DNA of 64,000 nt. It comes from Siphonodentalium dalli (lineage: Eukaryota > Mollusca > Scaphopoda > Gadilida > Siphonodentaliidae). A program made the translations under genes and the position numbers. Each line of letters begins with the position of its first letter. Positions within the stretch are counted from its first letter, which is position 1. This document shows positions 35,707-46,600 of this stretch, one piece after another. The notes below the pieces were generated by a model that did no database searches, was not told the DNA's origin, and saw only the letters and a program-made list of their open reading frames with translations. The stretch covers positions 125,647,030 through 125,711,029 of the forward strand of contig CP136067.1 of NCBI GenBank assembly GCA_032622095.1, written 5' to 3'.

Positions 35707-36995
35707 TGTATATTAAGATATAGAGTTATTCCTCTTCCATTGAAAATACATTTTTAGTTAGAGTTCTGTTGCATTCTGTGAGCCATAACAGGGGAAATCT
35801 TTCTATGATTTCAGCTGTTTTCTATTTCTCTATGGGCATCTTCCGAGACACAGACATTTCAATTGGTGATGAATTACAGTATTTTAATCATATTTTATGG
35901 CATAGATTGTTATTAAAACAGTATATATCAAGGCAAAAAAAAAAATCGGTGACTCAAAATAAAATGGGCCTCTAATCATGAAAAAGTTGTTTTTCACACT
36001 CAAAAATGTTTTTGGTAATTCGCGAGTAAAATGATTTAAAAAAACATCGTTTTATACTACTTATGATTATTGATTCACACACATTTACTTGTATGCATGT
36101 ACAGGGAGTTGGGTCCAGTTTCTGATAATATGCATCACAAACATTGTTATAGAATTATATACATACATGTACTTATATGCATTTATGGGAGCCCTAGAGT
36201 TCATGATAATATGCATAATGATTATTATTATTCACATTTGTAGAGTGCCCATTTCACGAAATTGTGTTCATAGGCACTTCATAATATACATGGGTGGTCA
36301 ATTAAATGTTATATATACACAATAAAACAGTTATTCATCATGTTTAACAAATACTTTTCATGTAAATCATGGACTAAACCCTCTTTGTGTGAATGTGTTC
36401 GCTTCATAAAGCTCATTTAAAGATCTCAAACAATGCAATTTTGAATTCCAAACACATACCCAAAATATAAATAGTAGCATGCATAACTGGATTTATGCAT
36501 GCAATGAGAAGTTATGAGTGGTAGAGGAAGACTATATGGAACAATATTCTCTTGGCTTTTTGAATGAATAAGGACTTATAGCATAGACACCAAGCAAGAA
36601 CTAGGGAGAATTTTGGGTAGTTAATATATATGTTAACTATAAAATATATAGAAGGAGTAACTTCACCCTGTATGAACATTTAGGTGACATATATAGGCAG
36701 CCCTCAAAATTAGCTATAACAAAAGGCCACATGGGTCCATTAAATGTTTTAAATTTGTATAGCATTTTGCAGCACTCGGTACATTTTGTATAGCATTCCC
36801 TACCAATACATGTTTTATCATTGTAAATTGGTTAGCAGAAATTTGAAATTGCATCGCAAATTGCGATGCAAATTAAGTTAAATCGAGCCCTGAAAGGCCA
36901 TGCCATAGAGAAAGCTGCAGAAGCCCATGTAGAATTTCATACTGCTCTAAAGAAATGCTGTAGAAGATAAATGCCAATTTCAAGAGCTACATAGC

Positions 36996-37212
36996 TACAG
37001 TAATGCCCTAAATAATCGACTCCTTAACCACAGCAGAATTATGGGTAATTTTTCAGGATTTAGTCGGAAATATGGCTTGTTGCCATTCATCAGAAAGCTC
37101 GAGCTGAGAGCTTTCTGATGAATGGCAACAAGCCATATTTCCGACTAAATCCTAAAAAATTACCCATAATTATGCTGTGGTTATGGGGTCAATTATTTAG
37201 GGCATTACTGTA
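36996..37212. mobile_element. Hairpin MITE, TIR TACAGTAATGCCCTAAATAA
   Basis: A near-complete inverted repeat (217 bp) beginning TACAGTAATGCCC and ending GGGCATTACTGTA. The TA at both ends fits a Tc1/mariner-type TA target. Other copies: 1049-1188 and 45356-45472. The loop contains the second inverted motif 'aatatggctt'. Confidence 0.75.
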
Positions 37213-38221
37213 TATGGTCTATACAGCTATGCTCTAATTAATCAATGCCTTTACCGAGGTTGTAGGCTGGTCAAGCCATATCACAGCGAATGCTAGCGGC
37301 CGACACGCGGTATCTGCTGGTAACCTTCCAACGGTGATATTTTTAAACCGCGTTTGCCTGATTATTATTTCTTTTGAGTTGTGCCACACATTTTAACATT
37401 TTTCCAGGTCTATTGACAAATCGGAAACACATGTTTTTGTTTTGTTTTTCATATATGAATAATATCTATAATAGCACACACACCACACATTCAACATCTC
37501 ACGCATAGTTGACATTATTACTTCATGTCATCTCCGGTTTCAGAAAAAAATAGGTGATGACCACGGTAAATAAAGAAGCCTACAACTGGTAGACCGCGAC
37601 TTTCGAATCCTTTAGCGCAAAAAAGGTTGTACCATGGTCGGCAGCAGTATAATTACCATGGTTGACCACATGATCGCGGTTTGTACAGTGGTAATACCGG
37701 TGGTCAACATCGTTAAGGAGGGTCGATTGATTAGAGCATAGCTGTATTTAACTAAAATTTGGTACTGACCAGCTGCATATATCTCCTATACGTCGAGGCA
37801 GCTGCATGAGGATCTGTAATACAGAGACACAAACGTAAATGATAGGACTCATGAACAGAGTGCAGAAAAACACCTGTAAAATGTTATACCCAACATTGCG
37901 CCATGCACTAGGATGTGACTACAGCGTTCTGTTGGATCGGGGTGTCAACCTTTAAAATTCAAATTACACCCCAGATCTATGACAGTTCAAATCAAGCGTT
38001 CTTGCCCATGTTAACAAAAATAGACATGGGGCAGAGTAAAGACCTTTCAATATGCATGTGGTGTCACCTGGGATGTAATTCACAGTGTGACATTACTATT
38101 TTCCATTCACCGAGAAATCCATATAAATCACCTATATAGCATGTAATAAATATATTTATTTTATACCAGTTTGTATTTTTACACTTTCAATTTATTCCAC
38201 CTATGTGTATTTTATTTCAAG

Positions 38222-38529
38222 AAACAGATGTGAGGAAGTTACTGAACAGATGAACGAACCTGACGAAGCACTACTGAATACGACGAGACCGAATGACATT
38301 AATTTACTGACGCCTAAAAAGACTTCTGATGTTCAGACATTGGGCTCTCCGTTGACGAAACGTGCTTTTAGAGACGTGTGGACGATGAATAGACCTTTGT
38401 TGACGTATGACAATGGGAAGGGTGTGATGTTCTGTAGTGTGTGCATTCAGGCTGGCGTGAGTAATCTTTTCGTGGCTGGCTGCACAACATTGAAACTGCA
38501 CGTGATCAAACTTCACGAGACAGCAAAAG
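38222..38529 (+). CDS. Exon encoding a BED-like / transposase-derived zinc finger
   Basis: An open exon with a strong acceptor (pyrimidine-rich tract, tatttcaag|AAACAG) and donor (GCAAAAG|GTAAGC). The translation has KRAFRDVWTMNRPLLTYDN, then MFCSVC (C-x2-C), NLFVAGC and LHVIKLH (H-x4-H). This spacing and the aromatic start fit the BED/TTF-type finger found at the N-terminus of hAT transposases and of domesticated relatives such as ZBED and C17orf113-type proteins, which bind DNA. An internal ATG at 38250 could be the start codon. No transposase core or hAT dimerisation exon was found within the next 25 kb on this strand, so it may be the first exon of a long-intron gene, or a remnant. Confidence 0.6.
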
Positions 38530-38649
38530 GTAAGCTCTAACATTTAGTGTAAACATATTTTTATTTCCAAATCTAACATAATATACAGATGATACAAATA
38601 TACAAATATATATAGAAGAGATAATGTATGGAAATGAGGATCAGACATT

Positions 38650-40100
38650 TAACATTTAGCCTAATCATCAAAACGTATAAGCTGTATACTGGTTATGTAA
38701 TTAATTAAGCCGTCTGCTTTGTTCGTGATAGAAGAGCAGTTCTTAACTCAGTGGTTACGCAATGTGTGTCATTAAATGTATCCCTGGCTTAACTTCATAA
38801 AAGATTTGAATACAATAGATATTCACCAGTTAACACCTTACTATAATAAGCCATTGTTAGCGGCCGTCATGCTATGGTGTCAATAATGTCGACATAGGGT
38901 TATTACAATTAGTTTGGCGGATTTATGTGATTATAATTATATAGAATGTTAGTTTAAATTTGGCCAAAAAACATTTGGCTAAAGTTTTTTTCATTTGGCT
39001 AATAAAATTTTCATTTGGCTAAACTTTTGGCTAAAGTTTTTTTCGGTCCAGCGTGAACACTGATATCAACAAAAACTCTTGCCTCGAAATTTCGTCAAAT
39101 TTACTTCAGAGTTTCCAATGGTTTGCAAGAATAACATTTTTGATATAAGTGAAATAAAAACAGTTTTATAGCTATGTAATCCCATCATACATGATTATAA
39201 CACCCCAATCAGCCCTCGACCAATGCAAGTTATCTGATGAGGTCTGGTGACCGAACTTTATTTACAGTAACAATCTTTAAGTCGTCACCCGTTCTATCGG
39301 TCGGTCGTGATTGCAACAAGCCTATGCATTGTATTCGCGGCGTACACCTTGATTGACCAATTATGCACTCCCGTTCATTCAAACAAATTGTTTTCCGCCG
39401 AGGTGAGCATTACTAATATGGGCTGTGATACCATGTTTTGTCACAACAAGCATAATTATGCAGGGACGTAACGACATGAAAGACATGGGCAATACGTCAT
39501 GCCAATGATATAAACGTTAATAATTAAATAATTAATTAAAGTTTCACCGAGTATACGATTTAGTATTCAGATTGGGGGGGGGGGGGGGGGGGGGGAGTAT
39601 TTGGTCGAGTTGCATGGACATTTGCTTTGTCAGCGAAATCCTGCAGTTACTGTCCTGAACAGTGGCAAATATAGCAGCCCCCCCTCACCAACACAATGAA
39701 CAAATGTAATCAACGACAGACCGTTTTACAGTGCAGACAACAACTAACAGATATTAAAAGTAAATAAAGGTTGGTAACCGGACCCCATTGCATAACTTAC
39801 ATTAGTCGAAGGTCCTGTTTGTGATATTATAAATCAGGCTTGGATTGTATGGAATAAATAAATCCGATATATACGTAGGAATAATGCACAAAAGAATAGA
39901 GGTGTAGTGTGCTCTCTAATTTATCCACGATTAACACACAAGTCAATTGAAATGTCATGATTCGGCACAAATACAATATGAGATGAACTATCTGGGTGTA
40001 ATACCGACCATGAAGTATTGATTGGTATTCACCGGACCATGTTTATAAGATTGACCACACATTTAATTTGTAAGAGAAACTCATCACTGATTGTAAGTTT
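38650..40100. other. Stretch without recognised genes
   Basis: Only the G22 run, a 'catttggctaa' triplet (about 38965-39040) and A/T-rich single-copy-looking DNA are visible. The next exon of the RPxSA gene (minus strand) or of the BED exon gene (plus strand) could lie here unrecognised. Confidence 0.5.
39574..39595. repeat. Poly(G) run of 22
   Basis: Uninterrupted G22 in otherwise A/T-rich DNA. Comparable C runs are at 45982-45998 (C17) and 63169-63183 (C15). The length in the source genome may be unreliable because of sequencing error. Confidence 0.9.
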
Positions 40101-40111
40101 CTCGGGCTGAT

Positions 40112-40235
40112 TAGGTGTTATAAATATGTTATAAGCACGGCGTCCGATTATAAGTGAAATAAACACCACGCGTGGCTTTCAGGCATTTGTGATCTTTATT
40201 TCGCTTATAAATCGGACGCCGTGCTTATAACGTAT
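40112..40235. repeat. Hairpin MITE of about 120 bp
   Basis: Arms ttataagcacggcgtccgat and atcggacgccgtgcttataa plus inner ataagtgaaataaa/tttatttcgcttat pairing, around a 35-bp loop (caccacgcgtggctttcagg). Confidence 0.8.
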
Positions 40236-40457
40236 ATTTAAAGTTCCCAATAGGAAAATATGTTATCTTCCATAATTATTTTCTGTCATTTTTGACAGCT
40301 TTCTCTGCTGAAAAGTTTACACTATTTTCTCATATGTGGTCATCCTCTGGGGACCTCATTCTGTTCAAAAGACTGACAAATTTTACTCTATTATCACATA
40401 ATTCCTACTCATTGAGATAACATACATTTCAAAACACACTATGCTATATATATATAC

Positions 40458-40693
40458 CTGGGCCGAGATGTGGGATGACTTTATCCATGGGCAGTCTGTG
40501 CTCCACACAATCGTCTTGACTAGACACTTCCTTCCTTCCATCGGTTCGGTTATCAGACTCCACTACTGCTTTCTCACTGATCACGTCTTCTCTGACATCT
40601 GCAGGAATACTGGCTTGACTGTCGCTTGGTGGAGTGATATCACCGTACTCCCAAGCCTGTCTGTTATCTTTACTCTTCTCTATCTCAAGTTTC
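40458..40693 (-). CDS. RPxSA gene, exon C
   Basis: 236 bp. Acceptor ccctgttttcag|G, donor GGCCCAG|GTATAT; phase 2 in, 1 out. It encodes (R)KLEIEKSKDNRQAWEYGD, then ITPPSDSQASIP and an acidic stretch ending MDKVIPHLGP. The junction with exon B gives ADFGRRKLEIEKSK in frame. The next exon, expected in phase 1 below 40.45 kb, was not found. Confidence 0.75.
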
Positions 40694-43600
40694 CTGAAAA
40701 CAGGGATAAACATCTCATGAAGAAATAAACAAAAGAATTAAAGTGATGTTAAACACTACAGTAGGGTGATCAAATAGAAATGGTGAATAATCTTGCTCAA
40801 ATTATTTATTTCTTACAAATATTAATCCAAATTGACGCTAGAGGACATCATTCTTATATTATAATTAAATGCAATAACTCTCTGTGGCGAATTCATTTGT
40901 GTTAGATTATTGCCGATAGTTGCATCCTGAATCGAGATGTAAATATTTACAAATGGGCATAGTTCAGATGATGTTTTCTATGGAGTGGTATGGTCGATTT
41001 CTTTGAATTTTCGCCGATGTTAGCAGAATGCTACATTCCCCAGGTTGGCATAGAGCCTGAGTACTAACTTATCAATTTCACGCACCCGAACAAGTCCATA
41101 ATATGTCTTTAAGGCCAAATAAAAATATTATTTGATTCTCCGACACTGCCACATTGTGGTAGATGGACTAAGTATTGTATTCCCAGTTTCATTGCCTTCA
41201 CTTCAGATAAAGGATTTTCATATCCTTAGTAAATTGTGAGATGATTCACAAATATATATGTAATTTATTTGTATAACTATAATTATATAGAAATTAACAC
41301 TGATCAATTAAATATTATCGATTTATCATTAACAGTTCAACGTGTTTCATGTCGACTCATGTATGCTATTTACGATCACCAAAGTAAAAGTTAAAGTCCG
41401 AATCAATTCCGTCCCAAGTTACTTTGATAGCGACGGTATGTAAACAACTACTGTCATCTTAATTCTCATTCCGATTGTAACTGTAAACAAAGGATCAAGT
41501 TAACGTTCTGACTCTGAGTCTGACGATTTACACTAAACAGTGTAAATTGTAATTCCAGTGAAATATATGACAAAATGCTCCACATGCATCAAAATCGACT
41601 AATCTCCACCTGGAATAGGTGTGTGAAAACTAATTAGGTCATTCGAAGTTGTCCTTCACCTTAATTCCCAATATGGAAATGTAAATAAATACTCTTGGGT
41701 GCTACGAAGGTTCTGACTGTTCCGGAAGTCTATGTTTCAAAAAGTGACCCTAAACGGCCGAGAGGGTCAATTTATACTCGGTGACCCCAAAGGGGTCAGC
41801 AGCCTGGAAACCCCCTCCAGGGGGTCATGCACGTGCCCAAGGGGGTCGTGTATTACCCCTTTAGAAGGAATCAACGGGCTGACCATTGTAAACAAAAGGC
41901 ACGTGGCTTCCACAGCAACAAGGCGGAGCGTGCCTGGCTTGTTGACTGGTGACGTCACATGACCTTTGAGGAAAACATGGCCGACATGTTGATAAAATCT
42001 ACTATTGAGGCACGAATAAAGTGCCAGTATGGAGAATTTGCATAACTATAAACAATGACATAGGCATATTTGGGTGTGGCGTAATGGATTTTACGTAACG
42101 GTAATAATAGTTATAAGTTTTGTGAATAGAATAAAAGATAATTATGAAGAATAACACTTAATAATTTAGAATTCCCGCCGAAGCGAGCGATAAATAAACA
42201 TGTGAAAAGTGAACTCCGTTACACCACCCCCTCGGAGATGTCCTAGTTCGCATCTTCCACTTAATAATCAAATGAGACCGGTACCAAGATCCACACCGCA
42301 CGGGGAAATTGCACAACCTAAACACTTTAGGGGTGACATATATAATCAATGTAGTATGGACAATCAACCGGGGTACGACTATAATCCACGGTGTACAGAT
42401 AAGCATACCGACTATCCAGAGAGATTCAGAAGCACAGAGGCTCAAATATTGGAATCCAAAGGAGAGATTTATAGGGGGAAATCTACACAAAATCACAGCT
42501 ATGATTTTCCAGAACATCCCCAGAACAAATGGAACACACCAAACCATGGATTCAATGGCAGGGAGGTGACACATGACCGTAATCTGGCCAGGCCAGATGT
42601 CTATGATGGGCGCACAAGCTGGACAGATTACTTAGCCCATTTCAACATGGTTGCAAAAATCAACAATTGGTCAGACCACACCAAACTAATGCAATTAAGC
42701 ATCCATCTTAGGGGCTCAGCTCGCAGCATCTTGGCAGATCTTACAATCGATCAGCTTAACAATTATGATGAATTACTTTGTGTACTCACATCACGTTTTG
42801 AGCCGAAAAATCAAACCGAGATATATCGCGCTCAATTGGATGCTAGATCTCGCCGAGACAAAGAAACACTACCAGAGTTGGCCCAAGAAATCAAGCGGCT
42901 TGTCCGCATGGCATATCCCACCGCTGCCACCAGTTGAAGTGAAGTGGGGAAAGGTTGCTTAGTAAATCACTTAGTAGTTGTGGTAGATGGTCTAAGTATT
43001 GTATTCCCAGTTTCCTTGCCTTCACTTCAGATAAAGGATTTTCATATCCTTAGTAAATTGTGAGATGATTCACAAATATATATGTAATTTATTTGTATAA
43101 CTATAATTATATAGAAATTAACACTGATCAATTCAATATTATCAATTTATCATTAACAGTTCAAAGTGTTTCATGTCGACTCATGTATGCTATTTACGAT
43201 CACCAAAGTAAAAGTTAAAGTCCGAATCAATTCCGTCCCAAGTTACTTTGATAGCGATGGTATGTAAACAACTACTGTCATCTTAATTCTCATTCCGATT
43301 GTAACTGTAAACAAAGGATCAAGTTAACGTTCTGACTCTGAGTCTGACGATTTACACTAAACAGTGTAAATTGTAATTCCAGTGAAATATATGACAAAAG
43401 GCTCCACATGCATCAAAATCGACTAATCTCCACCTGGAATAGGTGTGTGAAAACTAATTAGGTCATTCGAAGTTGTCCTTCACCTTAATTCCCAATATGG
43501 AAATGTAAATAAATACTCTTGGGTGCTACGAAGGTTCTGACTGTTCCGGAAGTCTATGTTTCAAAAAGTGACCCTAAACGGCCGAGAGGTTCAATTTATA

Positions 43601-46600
43601 CTCGGTGACCCCAAAGGGGTCAGCAGCCTGGAAACCCCCTCCACGGGGTCATGCATGTGCCCAAGGGGGTCGTGTATGACCCCTTTAGAAGGAATCAACA
43701 GGCTGACCGTTGTAAACAAAAGGCACGTGGCTTCCACAGCAACAAGGCGGAGCGTGCCTGGCTTGTTGACGTCACATGACCTTTGAGGAAAACATGGCCG
43801 ACATGTTGATAAAATCTACTATTGAGGCACGAATAAAGTGCCATTATGGAGAATTTGCATAAATATAAACAATGACATAGGCATATTTGGGTGTGGCGTA
43901 ATGGATTTTACGTAACGGTAATAATAGTTATAAGTTTTGTTAATAGAATAAAAGATAATTATGAAGAATAACACTTAATAATTTAGAATTCCCGCCGAAG
44001 CGAGCGATAAATAAACATGTGAAAAGTGAACTCCGTTACAATTGGTCTAACAATATATACCTTGACCTTGTAAGCCAGTGCATTCTCTTATATAGGCGAG
44101 GCTCCCTATGGGAGACTCGCATATACTAGAGAATGCACTGGCACAGGATCTTTAATGCTGCACCAGCACATGATCTTTAATGCTGCACCAGGGCAGCTCC
44201 CATCATGAAAGTGTTAAACAACACTCCCATATGGAGCCTCACATGGACCCAAGCAGATGACAGTCATATGTGCATTGTTCTCTCTGTTATAAAGGCTTAA
44301 CTGGATTATAGATAAATTATAAACAGTTTATGCAACAGTGGCTAGCAGCTTCAATTTGAGTTTTGATTCGGTATGGACATCGGACTCGCGATTTGATTCG
44401 GAGTAACTACCTTCAGTTTGGTTAGTTGGGGAATTATCGCTTGGCTGCTAATATATAGGCCATATTATAACATCACGTTTATTGGTGGAGAAGAATCCAC
44501 ACAGAAAGTTCAAATGACTCCACAGTACGTAAAAAACTCTATGGAGTCCTTTCTATTCTCCCAAATTAAAATCTGGAAACGCTGTGCCCAACATATGTAA
44601 ATCGGTAAATGCAGTATCCGACATATGTAAATGCGCCCAAAATAAACATGTGAACTGATGAGAAATTTTTTTTGTCATTACATAACTATCGTTATATATT
44701 CCTAATAAACCATGAAACAATACGACATTTATATCAATGAAATATCATGTCATGCTCAGAATTTGAATGCAAGATTTTTGGTCCAAATTTCTAAGTTTTT
44801 TCCTACAGGTCAAACCATGAATCGCCATGATGTGCCCTAATAACACCACTCTAAAGGCCTGGATCTATGATTAGAACAAATCTTTACCTTCTGCCGAAGT
44901 CTGCACTTGATGGTCGCTGTTTCTTTGTATTCACCATCTCTGGGTTGGTCCGTCTCGACAATGAACCCCGTACAGATGTTGCAATTTTGCTATCTGCACT
45001 GACAGGCCTGTTGGCTTTATTTGGTGCCATACCATCAGGACTGAACTTCCCGCCGGCGCTGAGGGGCCTATTGACCTTATTTGGCTTCACGTTTGACCTC
45101 GGCTTCATTTCACCTGGGTTATATGAACCCCAAGCAACACTTGATCGACCCCAATGCCTCTGTGGTGGACCTGTTTGTAAAGATTTTGTGACTTTACTCT
45201 CGACGCTTTTATACCCTGGTCTGCCCTTTGTTGCACTGGACGGCCTTTTCGTTCCTGATGCTTGATCTTTATCCGTTGATCCAACCAACTGTGCGAGGAA
45301 TGACTCATTACACACAGCCTCTTGCCGGTTCTACAACATACAATGTATTTGTATGTACAGTAATGCCCTAAATAATCAACTCCTTAACCACAACAGAATT
45401 ATGGGTAAATCCTGAAAAAATACCCATAATTCTGCAGTTGTTAAGGAGTCGATTATTTAGGGATTTACAGTATGCAATCAAGTCTTGAAATAGTGTGTCT
45501 GACATTTCCAGAATGGAGTTTGATTTTTCACACTTACACACTGTGTGCGCTTCATGTCCCTTTCAAGGCTGGATATAGTGTGTCTGACATTTGCAGAATG
45601 AGGTCCCCAGAGGGTGAATTTCATGGCGCTATCCCACACAGCGGGCTAGCATTATCAAATTCACCCTCTGAGAACCTCCTTCTGCTTAGATCTCAACTGA
45701 GCATGCTAAGGGAGACCTAGGATCAGATTGAAGTTCCCAGTTGATCGAATTGGTGATGTTCACCCATAAGTCACCTCGAATATGCATTTTATATACCAGT
45801 ACTGCAAATTAGGGGATAAAAAAAGTTAGAAACTGAAAAATGGAAAAAGTAACTAAAAACAATGTTAATTTGAGACTATAGATACTTCCCAGAAGATGAG
45901 ATATAAGCAGAATGAGGTCCCTGGAGGGTGAATTTGGTGATGCTATCCCACTAGTCCAGGAGATATTGGTAGACCTCTGCACCCCCCCCCCCCCCCCCAG
46001 GACTTATTAACAAGAAAAAAAAGTGGCCGCAGAGACTCCAGACAAGATGGCGTCCATCATGGCGGCCATTTTTTTTATATGCACCAGGTCTCTTTGATCG
46101 CCGTTATAGTAAAGATGATGTCACATGCGGTCTTACAAATTAGCCAAAAATCCGACACAAAAATCCTATATGGCGGCCAAGATGGCCGCCGAAATGTGAA
46201 AATTTGCTATTTTTCGGACATTTCACCACCTTTCGTTTGTCTCTGTGGGAAATTGTTGGCACCTAGACGCGATTTTATACATTTATCGTCTAGAAGAGTC
46301 ATTGGCGAACACACGGGGACCATAATATACATTTCTTGAAGGATATTTTTGTCCGATATCACGTTTTCCCAAATGCCGGTATAATCCGGTCAAAGCCAAA
46401 ACGACGCTAATAACGCAATGTCTGTTTCGAATCAATGAGTGTTATTGCTATTATTACTCCAGCCATGATTATATATGTGCAGGAGATACTCGGGCTAGGA
46501 TTCCTCTTATACCTGAGTTGCGGAATATTCACCCAAATCCAAAATGGCGGCCAAAATGGCCACCAGAAATAGAAACTCAGTGAGAGTTATCCAAATTAGA

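Larger units (their letters stand above)
41155..44040 (+). mobile_element. LTR retrotransposon lacking pol (Ty3-like gag remnant between two 1.07-kb LTRs)
   Basis: Two near-identical direct repeats flank a 755-bp internal region. Each LTR begins TGTGGTAGATGG and ends CTCCGTTACA, with the TG...CA termini usual for LTRs. The internal part holds only a gag fragment. A purine-rich stretch (gaagtggggaaagg, about 42940) lies some 25 bp before the 3' LTR instead of abutting it. No primer-binding site starting TGG follows the 5' LTR. The flanks (gccacat / attggtc) show no target-site duplication. The element lies in an intron of the RPxSA gene, in the opposite orientation. Confidence 0.88.

Noticed and set aside
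41732-41962. 76-codon ORF, also at 43556-43786
   Set aside because: Lies within both LTRs and simply repeats; no recognised product.
42158-42574. 138-codon minus-strand ORF and 86-codon plus-strand frame
   Set aside because: Shadows of the gag frame; the gag frame carries the recognisable capsid core.
41155-44040. Target-site duplication for the LTR element
   Set aside because: Left flank gccacat and right flank attggtc do not match at any length from 4 to 6.
44867-45265. 132-codon plus-strand ORF
   Set aside because: Antisense shadow of exon B, which has splice sites and phase continuity on the minus strand.
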